A stretch of 34,350 bases of DNA, taken from the NCBI GenBank assembly GCA_964581465.1, contig CAZOOP010000043.1, positions 1-34,350 of the forward strand. The letters are read 5' to 3'. The translations under genes and the position numbers were made by a program. The DNA comes from WJMB01 sp964581465 (GTDB lineage Bacteria > RBG-13-66-14). This document shows positions 7,885-15,660 of this stretch, one piece after another. The notes under the pieces were generated by a model. That model worked only from the letters and a program-made list of their open reading frames with translations, was not told where the DNA came from and made no database searches. The stretch's first letter is position 1. Each line of letters opens with the position of its first letter.

Positions 7885-8654
7885 ACGAGGAACTGAAGCG
7901 ACGGATAGCCGCCGGGCGTGACTTTCTCAAGGCCGGAGACTGGCGCGGCTTCTCCGAGGTGCCGACGGACCAGCGCCGCGGCGTGGAGATACCCGCCTTC
8001 CAGAAGGCGCTCCCCGAGGGGTCCGAGGCAATCCCCCTGCCCGACCCCGCCAGGCTCGAACTGGGCCGAAGGCCCCTGGCCGAGGTCATCGACCAACGCC
8101 GCAGCCGCCGCCGCTTCAACGACGAGTCACTGACCCTCGAGGAGCTATCCTTCCTGCTCTGGGCCACCCAGGGACTCAAGCGGGTGGTCAAAGGCTGGAG
8201 CTTCCGCACAGTGCCCTCGGCCGGTTCGCGCCACCCCTTCGAAACCTACCTGATCGTCGAGCGCGTCGAAGGACTCGAGAAGGGGCTCTACCGCTACCTG
8301 CCCGAGGGACACGGCCTGGTCAAACTGCGCGGCGGAACCGGTCTGCGCCGACGCAGCGTGGTGGCCCTGGTCGGCCAGGACTTCAACCCCGCCGTCACCT
8401 TCTACTGGACAGCGCTGCCCTATCGCACCGAGTGGCGCTACTCCGTGGTCTCGCACAAGGTGATCGCCATTGACGCCGGCCACCTCTGCCAGAATCTCTA
8501 CTTGGCCGCCGAGAGCCTGGGTTGCGGCACCTGCGCCATCGGCGCCTACGATCAAACCAAGGCCGACGAGCTGGTCGGTGTCGACGGCACCGACGAATTC
8601 GTCGTCTACGCCGCCCCCGTCGGCCGGACGACGCTCGACGAGAAGACCGATTGA
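7881..8654 (+). CDS. SagB-type nitroreductase-fold oxidoreductase
   Basis: The 257-aa protein has the SagB/nitroreductase pattern: RRSRRRFNDESLTLEELSFL (FMN phosphate contact), LLWATQGL, TVPSAGSRHPFETYLIV, DAGHLCQNLYLAAESLGCGT and a C-terminal AAPVGR. SagB proteins are FMN enzymes best known for oxidising azolines in modified peptides, but many stand-alone homologs have unknown substrates. GGAGG at 7872-7876 and an ATGA overlap with the propeller gene define the start. No YcaO (SagD) or precursor peptide gene is visible in the window, so azole synthesis is not supported here. Confidence 0.85.
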   Translation: MNEELKRRIAAGRDFLKAGDWRGFSEVPTDQRRGVEIPAFQKALPEGSEAIPLPDPARLELGRRPLAEVIDQRRSRRRFNDESLTLEELSFLLWATQGLKRVVKGWSFRTVPSAGSRHPFETYLIVERVEGLEKGLYRYLPEGHGLVKLRGGTGLRRRSVVALVGQDFNPAVTFYWTALPYRTEWRYSVVSHKVIAIDAGHLCQNLYLAAESLGCGTCAIGAYDQTKADELVGVDGTDEFVVYAAPVGRTTLDEKTD

Positions 8655-9026
8655 GTGCAGTGACTTTCAGCCGGGTGGGCATGAACGAAAACGCCAACCC
8701 GGGGTCCTGACCCGGTATAACCAAAGCGTCGCCATTTCCGCCGGACTACTGCGGGCTGATATCCGTACAGGGCTCACGCGCCGGGTGCGGCTGGCTAGAG
8801 CGTGGCTTGGGCATTCTTAGCAGTGTGGACCTCCCGCGGAAGATCAGCTCTTACAGCCGCGCCGAGGGATTGAATAAGCGCTGTCGACTCTATACGGGGA
8901 TGGTTCTGATTCGTGAGCGGAGCTCAGCCTGAAAACAACGCAAACGCCGGGAGCCTGGTCGCTGGATGAGCCGACTGGCTGGTTGACGACTTTCAACACC
9001 GACCCACCTTTGATCATCGAGGAACC
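8655..9026. other. Intergenic stretch
   Basis: No supported gene. An imperfect hairpin just after the SagB gene (8671-8680 with 8693-8702, one mismatch, 12-nt loop) may end that operon, though it lacks a T-run. GAGGAACC directly before 9027 provides the ribosome binding site. Nothing else was recognised. Confidence 0.5.
8671..8702 (+). terminator. Imperfect hairpin after SagB gene
   Basis: CCGGGTGGGC pairs with GCCAACCCGG (nine of ten pairs), starting 17 bases past the stop codon. There is no poly-T tract, so intrinsic termination would be weak. Confidence 0.3.
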
Positions 9027-10073
9027 ATGAAGGAAGCCAAGCTGGAGAGTCTGGAGCGCCTACTCGAAGCCCTGATCACCGCCGGGGTCCGCGTCGTCGG
9101 ACCGCGCCGGGACGGCCGCCGGGTCGTCTACGCCGAGCTCGACTCTCCCGCCGACTACACCGCCGATTACATCGCCCCGGCCAACTCGCCCAAGGAGTTC
9201 CTCTTCCCCAAGAGCGAGACGATCCTCGAGGCCGCCTACGACGCAGCGGGCGTCAAACTCGAGGACAAGCTGGATGACGATTACCCGGCCACGGTCATCC
9301 TCGGGGTGCGCCCATGCGACGCCCGGGGCCTGGCCTCCCTCGACGAGGTCTTCTCCGGCGAGTACGCCGACGAGTTCTATTTGCGCCGCCGCGCCGCCAC
9401 CACAATCTTCGCCGTCAGTTGCCTGCGCTGCGACACCGACTGCTTCTGCACCTCCACCGGCGGCGGTCCCGATGATCACGCCGGCAGCGACCTGCTGCTG
9501 ACCCCCCTCAAGGGCGGTTACTTCGTCGAAGCCGTCACAGTGAAAGGCTCGGCTCTCCTCGACGGCCACGCCGGGCTCTTCACCGAAGCGCCCCAACGCG
9601 CCCTGCGCGATCGCGCCGTCGCCGGAGTAAATAGCGAACTGCGCGCGGACCTAGACGGAACGGTCGAGGACGCCCGACGCTTCCTGCAAAAACCCGCCGC
9701 CTACGACGACGAACGCTGGGAACGCCTGGCCTACCGCTGCCTCTCCTGCGGGGCTTGCACCTTCGTCTGTCCGACCTGCCACTGCTACGACATCGTCGAC
9801 GAGGGCAAGGCCGGTGCGTCCCGCCGCAAGAAGAACTGGGACGCCTGCCAGTTCGACCACTTCACCCTCCACGCCTCGGGGCATAATCCGCGCTCCCGCC
9901 AGCCCCTGCGCTGGCGCAACCGCTTCGCCTGCAAGTTCAAGATTTACCCCGAACGCTGGGGTGTCCCAGGCTGCGTGGGCTGCGGACGCTGCATTCGCGT
10001 CTGCCCCGTGGGCCAAGACATCACCGAGACGTTGGCCGCCCTGGCCACCGCCGCCGGTAAACCTTCGAGCTAG
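9027..10073 (+). CDS. FloxB/AsrA-like 4Fe-4S dicluster protein
   Basis: The 348-aa protein has the AsrA/FloxB/HydB-type middle (TVILGVRPCDARGLASLDEV; CLRCDTDCFCTST near residue 131) and two ferredoxin motifs: CLSCGACTFVCPTCHC (from about 238) and CVGCGRCIRVCP (from about 316). In sulfite reductases, sulfhydrogenases and Flox-Hdr complexes, this subunit relays electrons from the flavin subunit encoded beside it. That flavin subunit gene follows at 10332, separated only by palindrome copy B. With HdrA and MvhD at the window's left end, a Flox-Hdr type NADH/ferredoxin system is the best reading. Anaerobic sulfite reductase is less likely because no siroheme subunit (AsrC) is seen. Confidence 0.85.
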   Translation: MKEAKLESLERLLEALITAGVRVVGPRRDGRRVVYAELDSPADYTADYIAPANSPKEFLFPKSETILEAAYDAAGVKLEDKLDDDYPATVILGVRPCDARGLASLDEVFSGEYADEFYLRRRAATTIFAVSCLRCDTDCFCTSTGGGPDDHAGSDLLLTPLKGGYFVEAVTVKGSALLDGHAGLFTEAPQRALRDRAVAGVNSELRADLDGTVEDARRFLQKPAAYDDERWERLAYRCLSCGACTFVCPTCHCYDIVDEGKAGASRRKKNWDACQFDHFTLHASGHNPRSRQPLRWRNRFACKFKIYPERWGVPGCVGCGRCIRVCPVGQDITETLAALATAAGKPSS

Positions 10074-10074
10074 T

Positions 10075-10266
10075 CCGCGCCCCGCGCCGAACATCGAACG
10101 GAACACCACCGCCGTCCCGACCCGGCGTTGGCACGCTTCTTGCAGCAGAGCGGGGCGGCCCGGCGCAGGATACGCGCGCGCCACTCCGCAAGAAGCGTGC
10201 CAACGCCGCCGCGCCGGAACGATTGAAACGGTTCTTCGCCGAGGACCTGTTCGGCGCGGGGCGCGG
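10075..10266. repeat. Convergent sigma-54 palindrome, copy B, with outer arms
   Basis: The inner arms 10123-10143 and 10188-10208 are perfect 21-bp complements with a 44-nt spacer; both carry TTGGCACGCTTCTTGC. An outer perfect 19-bp inverted repeat (10075-10093 with 10248-10266) encloses them, starting one base past the upstream stop codon. The position inside the N4 gap (CTTC) differs from other copies, and the opposite arm changes to match. The spacer begins AGCAGAGCGGGGCG, as in copies C and E. Confidence 0.9.
10128..10143 (+). promoter_or_regulatory. Candidate sigma-54 promoter facing FloxA-like gene
   Basis: TTGGCACG-CTTC-TTGC matches the -24/-12 consensus; transcription would start near 10155 and lead to the gene at 10332. 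The opposing site (10188-10203, minus) points antisense into the FloxB-like gene. Confidence 0.5.
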
Positions 10267-10331
10267 CCGACCACCGATACGAGGGACCCCAGCAACGAAC
10301 CCATTAATCAGAACAAGGACGCGAGCCGCCG

Positions 10332-11171
10332 ATGATTCCTGACAACATCTACGCTCCCCGATTGATGCGCGTGATCGAGGTCACCCCGGAGACCTCGGAC
10401 ATCCAGACCTGCCGCTTGCGCTTCGAGGGCGAAGCCGTCGCGGAGTCCTTCAGCTTCGCCACTGGCCAGTTCGGCCTCTACTCCTGCTTCGGCGAGGGTG
10501 AGAGCACCTTCTGCATCGCCAGCTCGCCGACGCGCACGGGTTACATCGAGTGCACCTTCCGCGAGGTCGGCCGGGTCACCGCCGGTCTGGCCCGGAAGAA
10601 CCCGGGCGACCTCATCGGCTTCCGCGGTCCTTACGGCAACAGTTTTCCCGTGGAGGCGATGCGCGGCGCCGACGTGCATATCGTCGGCGGGGGGATCGGC
10701 CTGGCGCCGCTGCGCAGCCTGATTTGGTACCTGTTGGACAACCGCGACGTCTACGGCGAGCTGAACATCGTTTACGGCGCCCGCTCCGTGGGCGACCTGG
10801 TCTACAAGACCGAACTCGAAGAGTGGGCTGACCGAGACGACCTGTCGCTGACCCTGACGGTGGACCCCGGCGGCGAGACCCCGGACTGGAGGGGCAGGGT
10901 CGGCTTCGTTCCGCCGGTGATGGACGAGCTCCAGCTTTCCAGAGACAACGCCTGGCTGGTCACCTGCGGTCCGCCGATCATGATCCGTTTCGTCTTCGAG
11001 TCCCTGCGCCGCGCCGGCTGGGACCCCGAGCGGGTGGTGACCACCCTGGAGAACCGGATGAAGTGCGGCCTGGGCAAATGCGGGCGCTGCAACGTTGGCG
11101 GCAGCTACGTCTGCGTCGACGGTCCCGTCTACACCATGGCCCAACTCGACGAGCTGCCCAACGATCTTTAA
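10332..11171 (+). CDS. FloxA/AsrB-like FAD- and NAD(P)-binding subunit
   Basis: The 279-aa protein is a ferredoxin-NADP reductase-fold flavoprotein of the AsrB/HydG/FloxA group. Seen in order: the FAD segment (FCIASSPTRTG, with GFRGPYGNSFP), the NAD-binding GGGIGLAPLRS (about residue 119), CGPPIMIRF, and a C-terminal [2Fe-2S] motif CGLGKCGRCNVGGSYVC (about 245-261). It would oxidise NAD(P)H and pass electrons to the FloxB-like protein encoded upstream. The usual R-x-Y-S FAD motif is replaced by F-C-I-A-S-S, as in related family members. The ribosome binding site before ATG 10332 is weak. Confidence 0.87.
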   Translation: MIPDNIYAPRLMRVIEVTPETSDIQTCRLRFEGEAVAESFSFATGQFGLYSCFGEGESTFCIASSPTRTGYIECTFREVGRVTAGLARKNPGDLIGFRGPYGNSFPVEAMRGADVHIVGGGIGLAPLRSLIWYLLDNRDVYGELNIVYGARSVGDLVYKTELEEWADRDDLSLTLTVDPGGETPDWRGRVGFVPPVMDELQLSRDNAWLVTCGPPIMIRFVFESLRRAGWDPERVVTTLENRMKCGLGKCGRCNVGGSYVCVDGPVYTMAQLDELPNDL

Positions 11172-11214
11172 GCCTGATTGGCGTCTGCGGGACCCCGCAC
11201 GCCTTCAAGGCTCG

Positions 11215-11243
11215 TTTACTTTTTCCAAACCCTGGTGTATCAT
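11215..11243 (+). promoter_or_regulatory. Candidate sigma-70 promoter for repeat lipoprotein
   Basis: TTTACT (11215-11220) and TATCAT (11238-11243) are separated by 17 bases. They lie 100 bases before the lipoprotein start, in the only AT-rich part of the gap. Confidence 0.45.
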
Positions 11244-11342
11244 CGCCCAAACGATATTTGCTCCGGAAGAACGCCCACTTTACACTTATTGTGCCGCGTC
11301 GCCGGACTAGAACACTCCCCAACCGCATCCGAGGAGCCATCG

Positions 11343-12440
11343 ATGCGCAAGACTCTGTTGATCGTATTGAGCTTTCTGGCCGCCGCCGTTCTGTTGACCG
11401 GCTGCCAGGGCGGTCGCACCTACCAGTGCGAAGGCGCCGCCACCGACATCCGCAACGCCAAGGCCTACGACCGCGCCATCGAGAACATGATGACCTACAT
11501 CGAGGGCGAGGGCGCCACAGAGCCTTGCGCCCGGGTAATGCTCTTCTGGGCCTACGCTGAGAAGGGCGATTTCACCGAGGCCGTGCGTTGGCGTGACGAG
11601 GCCGTCGAGATGAACCCCGCGTGCCAGGAGGAGATCGACTCCCTGATCATCGAGCGGCGCTTCTTCGTCAAGGCCCAGAACATGACCATCGAGGCCATGA
11701 ACGCCGGCGATTACCAGAACGCTCTCGACAGCGCCATCTTCGCCCAGGAGCTCGATCCCAACTACTACCTGCCCTATTACCTGGCCGCCGAGGTTTACAT
11801 CAACCTCGAGATCGAAGCCCTCAACGCCGGCAACGAAGAACTGGCCGCGGAATACGGCGAGCTGGCCGCCGAGGAATACCACACGGCCATCCAGAAGCTC
11901 CACGAACAGTGGAAGGATCCGGACAGCTACTACCAGCCCGTCAAAGACAACGACGCCATGCGCGTCTACTACCGCGGCGCCGACGTGCTGGCCATTACCG
12001 AAAAGTATGATATGGCTCAAGAGACCATCGACCTGGCCCTCGAACGCTTCCCCGATTTCTTCGAGATCAAGATGGTCAAGGCCGACATCCTTGTCCGACA
12101 GGAGAACAACGAGGAAGCCGAAACCCTCTATGAAGAGCTGATCCCACTGGCCGAGGAGAAGTACGAGGACGCCGAGGGCAACGCCAAGATCATCGCCGGT
12201 GATGACTACGTCAACCTCCTCGACAAGGTCGGTGTCTTCTACATCACCCGCAACAACCTCGACCCGGCCGACCTGCAGTTGGCCATCGAGTACCTGCGCA
12301 CCGGTTTCGAGATCGACCCGGACAACGCGACCCTCGTCGATCACCTCAACCTGGTGCTCAACCAGCTCAACTTCACCGCCGACGACGCCGACTGGATCCG
12401 CGCGGTCTTCGAGAAGTGGGAAGAGCAGCACAGCGAGTAG
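11343..12440 (+). CDS. Tetratricopeptide-type repeat lipoprotein
   Basis: The 365-aa protein starts with a lipoprotein signal (MRKTLLIVLSFLAAAVLLTGC, lipobox LTGC), preceded by GAGGAG at 11330-11335, which decides ATG 11343 over in-frame upstream starts. The rest is acidic and helical with TPR-like units: YDRAIENMMTYIEGE, DYQNALDSAIFAQELDPNYY, YDMAQETIDLALERFPDFFE, and LAIEYLRTGFEIDPDN. It should be anchored to a membrane and act as a scaffold. It has its own candidate promoter and is followed by tRNA-Ala. No more specific role can be assigned. Confidence 0.8.
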   Translation: MRKTLLIVLSFLAAAVLLTGCQGGRTYQCEGAATDIRNAKAYDRAIENMMTYIEGEGATEPCARVMLFWAYAEKGDFTEAVRWRDEAVEMNPACQEEIDSLIIERRFFVKAQNMTIEAMNAGDYQNALDSAIFAQELDPNYYLPYYLAAEVYINLEIEALNAGNEELAAEYGELAAEEYHTAIQKLHEQWKDPDSYYQPVKDNDAMRVYYRGADVLAITEKYDMAQETIDLALERFPDFFEIKMVKADILVRQENNEEAETLYEELIPLAEEKYEDAEGNAKIIAGDDYVNLLDKVGVFYITRNNLDPADLQLAIEYLRTGFEIDPDNATLVDHLNLVLNQLNFTADDADWIRAVFEKWEEQHSE

Positions 12441-12470
12441 TTGACACCGCCCTCGGGCGTGTGCTACTAT
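12441..12470 (+). promoter_or_regulatory. Promoter of tRNA-Ala
   Basis: TTGACA (12441-12446) and TACTAT (12465-12470) with an 18-base spacer lie 20 bases before the tRNA. The -35 box starts directly after the lipoprotein stop codon. Confidence 0.65.
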
Positions 12471-12490
12471 GCCCCTCCGCGAGTTCGAAC

Positions 12491-12566
12491 GGGCCCGTGG
12501 CGCAGTTGGGAGCGCGCCTCCTTGGCGTGGAGGAGGTCAGGGGTTCGAATCCCCTCGGGTCCACCA
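12491..12566 (+). tRNA. tRNA-Ala (anticodon GGC)
   Basis: A 76-nt cloverleaf: acceptor GGGCCCG with CGGGTCC, D arm GCGC..GCGC, anticodon stem CCTCC/GGAGG with loop TTGGCGT (anticodon GGC at 12524-12526), T arm AGGGG-TTCGAAT-CCCCT, and an encoded 3' CCA. It reads GCC and GCU alanine codons. It has its own promoter and terminator, so it is a single-gene transcription unit. Confidence 0.96.
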
Positions 12567-12600
12567 AATCTTCTGGCAGTATTGCGTTTACGAACGTCAA

Positions 12601-12627
12601 ACGCCGGCTCGAGCCGGCGTTTTTTTG
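12601..12627 (+). terminator. Intrinsic terminator of tRNA-Ala
   Basis: ACGCCGGCTC and GAGCCGGCGT form a perfect palindrome (12601-12620) followed directly by a run of T: a strong Rho-independent terminator. Confidence 0.92.
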
Positions 12628-12850
12628 ACGATTACAACACTCGCATCCGGTCCAGCGCATAGACTAGCGCTTGAGCCGATATATTGCTAAATGATTGTTA
12701 TCCAGGGCATTATGGTCCACTCGGCTCTGATTCCCCGGCATTCGATTCGCGGTATGGAGCTGTACCGATCTTGGTGTTTTGCAAAGCCGGGAAGCTGACG
12801 ATTCCGCCGGTTAGTCCGGCGGCTTCTTGCATTGTGAGCAAATGTATAGG

Positions 12851-13040
12851 GGTCGTATACTCGGACCGGAGCTGATCGTGATTGTATCCTGTTGATAATA
12901 CAGGTAATGATTAGCAGTTTCCTGTCACAGGGCGGACAGTCGAAAGTGGCGGCGAATACGGGCCTAGTCTTTAGCGAACCTGGTTATCAGAACACTGGTC
13001 CATGCCCTGACGGCAGATTGCCGGCGACTCCTAAGCGTAG
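12851..13040 (+). repeat. Dispersed intergenic repeat, module Q, forward copy
   Basis: Matches 27019-27210 along its length: GTCGTATAC, CGGACC, GTGATTGTATCCTGTTGATA, CTGTCACAG, AAAGTGGCGGCGAATACGGG, CCATGCCCTGAC, TAAGCG. Homology continues faintly into the start of module R to about 13065. Confidence 0.8.
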
Positions 13041-13111
13041 CAATAACATGGAGTAATGGTATGCAAAGTGATTGTATCGTCGTTAACATTTGGATCAAAT
13101 CAATTAGCTTT

Positions 13112-13417
13112 GTCATCATAGAACATGATTGGACCAAATCAGGCTGTTTAGGAGCGGCTTGCCGAGCCGTTCTTCACTTACCGGTAATGCGCCTTGTTGA
13201 CCCCACATTCATTTACCATGCCCTTATTACTTGTTATTAAGACACTTAAGCGTCAGTGACAATCTGGTGTCAAGGCATGGATATGTTTGCCATTATCCAG
13301 GCTTACTTACTATGACGCTCTTCTTTTTTGCCACTTTTATGACTGTCCGTTTTGTGACAGGAATCCGATACCAATCACGACAAATATCAACAGTATACAA
13401 TCACGACCAGGTCCGAA
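13112..13417 (-). repeat. Dispersed intergenic repeat, modules Q and R, inverted copy
   Basis: On the minus strand it reads CGGACCTGGTCGTGATTGTA, CTGTCACAAAACGGACAGTC, CCATGCCTTGACACCAGATT, AATAAGGGCATGGTAAATGA, GGCTCGGCAAGCCGC and CCTGATTTGGTCCAATCATG. It is the fullest match to island III (27019-27352) and faces the forward copy at 12851, forming a large imperfect palindrome. Confidence 0.8.
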
Positions 13418-13752
13418 CATGGTATTCAATGCTTTAGCATTTAATCAGGTGCGTACATCGAGCGAGAGGCTTGCGGCAGGTACGTGATTTACTAGATTCA
13501 TTAGGTGCAGCTAGCACCGTCACGACACTCGAAAAACCGCTTGACGCCGTTGGCTTCAACAACGAAGCCACAATCATAACTGTTTTATTTACAAGCATAT
13601 ATTATGAGTCGGCGCCGAGGGAATACGGTTGCAGGCTAGACTTTATTCAGCTTAACCTCGTATCAAACGCTGTTTCGAAGGGGGCGGAGTTCGGGTTGGC
13701 GTGGGCTGATCCGGGATCGTATGTGATGCCTAACATGTATTACCGGGAACTG

Positions 13753-13814
13753 AAAAACGGCCCAGCAAGCCCCTTCCTATCAACCTGAGTCGGTCCGAAC
13801 ACGTTCCATGATAC
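13753..13814 (+). repeat. Dispersed intergenic repeat, end of module R
   Basis: AAACGGCCCAGCAAGCCCC, GAGTCGGTCCGAACACG and TTCCATGATACCATG match the end of module R at 6590-6645 and 27295-27352. The 5' part of this copy is not recognisable next to it. Confidence 0.7.
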
Positions 13815-13980
13815 CATGAAGACAAGCGGGCTGTTGCCTGGTTCAGTCCTTGTATCAGCCGAGGTGTGGTCGAGTTGACGACATTGGTACAACGAGCACC
13901 AGAAACAACTCTCTCGCAACGGCTCTCGGCAATCTATCCTGGACGGGCGAACGCCAATGCTATCCCCTGACCGGCCGGTT

Positions 13981-14742
13981 TCACTCCAATCGCCGCCGCT
14001 CCCGCTCCATGCGAGCCTTGAGCTCCTCGGCGGGCAGGCTCAGGATCGCCGCCAACTCACCCACCAGGGCGTTGACGAAAGCCTGGATGCTCCGCTCGTA
14101 ATCCTCGATGTACATCACCACCAGCACCACGCCGAGCTTGCGCTCCCGTGTTTCGGCGTGCTCCTCCAGGGGCTTCACCAGGGAGCGGTAACGCTCCAGG
14201 TTCGCCGTCGCGCGCTCGAGGTTGTCCTTGCTGGAAACAAACGCGGTCAGCCTCTCCTGAGTCGGGGCGATACCGCGGATCTCGTTGATGAAGCGCTCCT
14301 TGGTTTCCGGCAGGACGTTGGAGAGACCGTAGATGATATCGAGCTGCGCCCGGAAGAGTGGGCGGACCTTGATTCCCATGAAGCTGGAGAAGGCCTCGGC
14401 CGAGCGGACGATCTCGTTATCCAGCTCCAGGGTGTTGTAATTGTAGCGCCACTTCTCGTAATCCAGGACCAGCGGCTCCTCCAGGTTCTCCAGTATGTCC
14501 AGCAGGTCCCGCTTGATGAGCTTGTAGAACTCGGCCAGCGTCTCCCGAGTGCGATAAAGCCGGTCGCGATCCGCCGCCTTCTCGAAGTAGAGCTTGTTCT
14601 CCAGCCGGGTCTTCTTGGCGTTGACGTAGATGATGACGATCGTGGCCACGGTCAGCAGCACCCCGACAGCGGAGATGAACAGCTCCGCCGGGATGCCCAG
14701 AATCCGGTAAGCCGCCTTGGTCATTGTGATATGTACCGGCAT
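13981..14742 (-). CDS. Single-pass membrane protein, unknown
   Basis: The 253-aa protein has one N-terminal membrane segment (about residues 18-41, AELFISAVGVLLTVATIVII), then a long helical, charged cytoplasmic region likely to form coiled coil. No catalytic motif was recognised. GAGGGGG precedes the ATG at 14742. A promoter fits upstream (TTGCGC, 17 bases, TATACT, minus strand 14766-14794). It is a single-gene unit between island II and the restriction-gene remains. It could be a structural or sensory protein; confidence is high for a gene, low for function. Confidence 0.65.
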   Translation of the reverse strand: MPVHITMTKAAYRILGIPAELFISAVGVLLTVATIVIIYVNAKKTRLENKLYFEKAADRDRLYRTRETLAEFYKLIKRDLLDILENLEEPLVLDYEKWRYNYNTLELDNEIVRSAEAFSSFMGIKVRPLFRAQLDIIYGLSNVLPETKERFINEIRGIAPTQERLTAFVSSKDNLERATANLERYRSLVKPLEEHAETRERKLGVVLVVMYIEDYERSIQAFVNALVGELAAILSLPAEELKARMERERRRLE

Positions 14743-14765
14743 CGCGACACCCCCTCGAAGGTGCT

Positions 14766-14794
14766 AGTATAGCGGCGACGGCCACGCGGCGCAA
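14766..14794 (-). promoter_or_regulatory. Candidate sigma-70 promoter of membrane protein gene
   Basis: On the minus strand, TTGCGC (14794-14789), 17 bases, TATACT (14771-14766), about 24 bases before the start codon at 14742. Confidence 0.55.
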
Positions 14795-14926
14795 GAGCGA
14801 CCAAGCATGTAATAACATGGTAATTTTCCGACATATAATATACTTTGATAGTGTGGGGACCGGTCTGAATGTCGGCCCCGACATGATTGTACATGGTTGA
14901 GTAGCTATAACCTGCTCCTGATATAG

Positions 14927-14947
14927 GGCGGGGTCTCTGACCCCGCC
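14927..14947. repeat. Short GC palindrome
   Basis: GGCGGGGTC-TCT-GACCCCGCC, nine perfect pairs with a 3-nt loop. A related hairpin (GGCGGGGA...TCCCCGCC) occurs at 18316-18336. It marks the left edge of the restriction-gene remnant. Confidence 0.5.
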
Positions 14948-14956
14948 ATTTGCGAC

Positions 14957-15307
14957 AACCCCCCTGGTGATCGAAACTCCAGTCTGGCCGAGCGCCTGAA
15001 ACCCCTCGTGCTGGAGCTGGTCTACACCGCCTGGGACATGCGGCCCTTCGCCCGGGAACTCGGTTACGACGGCGAGCCCTTCGTCTGGGACGAGGAACGC
15101 CGCGCCCACCTCAAGGCGAGGATTGACGCGGCGTACATGATCATGTATGGTATGAGCATCGAGGACGCGGACTACATCTTGGAAACCTTCCCCATCGTCA
15201 AGCGCCAGGACGAAAAGGCCTACGGCTTCTTCAGGACCAAGGAGCTGATCAAGGGCTACATGCGGGCGCTAACGGCGGGGGACTGGGAGACGGTGGTTTC
15301 AATCTGA
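14957..15307 (+). pseudogene. C-terminal remnant of Eco57I-like restriction-modification enzyme
   Basis: The open frame carries NSSLAERLKPLVLELVYTA, DMRPFARELGYDGEPFVWDE, ARIDAAYMIMYGMSIEDADY, ILETFPIVKRQDEKAYGFF and RTKELIKGYM. This pattern is typical of the last 100 or so residues of large Eco57I/type IIG-like DNA methylase-nucleases. An in-frame TAG at 14924-14926 and lack of the catalytic N-terminal 800 or more residues show that only the tail remains. GTG at 15008 could start a 99-aa product, but no good ribosome binding site is seen. Family recognition is from memory of the C-terminal pattern. Confidence 0.6.
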
Positions 15308-15660
15308 TAGTAGACCTGCTCGACGGGCGAGGGATCGAGATGCCGCCGATCAAGCAGGTCAGTAAGACGTTCAAGCAAGCGCCGAAGTCAAGGCGGAAAG
15401 GGCCCGGAGACGGAGAGCTTGTTGGATTAAGAGAAGGCCGCCGGCGGACAGGCGGTGTCGGAGCGGATTATGGCCCCTTCAACCCGGTCACGATAGCAGC
15501 AAATCGTGTTCAGTATGTCCACTCTGGCCGGAGTGGACAGATATTTTGCGCCCGTCAACCCGCGCTTGTATAATGTCTATTCGTAACGCAATCTAATACA
15601 AGGCCCTGGCGGCGAAGACATTCTTCCCGAAGCCGAGGCCATAGCCGAGGAGGTGTTATT
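15308..15660. other. Leader region of PIN-like gene
   Basis: No supported gene. It holds an 8-bp inverted repeat (15517-15524 with 15531-15538, GTCCACTC/GAGTGGAC), a sigma-70-like promoter just after it, and a strong ribosome binding site. Confidence 0.55.
15517..15574 (+). promoter_or_regulatory. Promoter with adjacent operator-like dyad for PIN-like gene
   Basis: TTGCGC (15546-15551), 17 bases and TATAAT (15569-15574) form a good sigma-70 promoter. The dyad GTCCACTC-N6-GAGTGGAC ends 8 bases before the -35 box, a position suited to a regulator site. GAGGAGGTG at 15647-15655 precedes the GTG start. Confidence 0.55.

Larger units (their letters stand above)
12628..13980. other. Intergenic island II (mosaic repeat region)
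   Basis: About 1.35 kb without a supported gene, AT-richer than the surroundings. It holds forward module Q (12851-13040), an inverted R-Q copy (13112-13417) and a forward module R end (13753-13814). Short open frames exist (for example 13471-13788) but lack ribosome binding sites, codon bias or recognisable motifs. Confidence 0.7.

Noticed and set aside
13471..13788. 105-aa open frame in island II
   Set aside because: No ribosome binding site, no recognisable domain, mixed codon use, and its 3' end overlaps a repeat module.
13957..14772. 271-aa plus-strand open frame
   Set aside because: Antisense of the membrane protein gene, which has a promoter, ribosome binding site and a membrane segment; the plus-strand product has no such support.
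15340..15573. 77-aa open frame upstream of the PIN-like gene
   Set aside because: It runs through the operator-like dyad and the TATAAT box; no ribosome binding site or motif.
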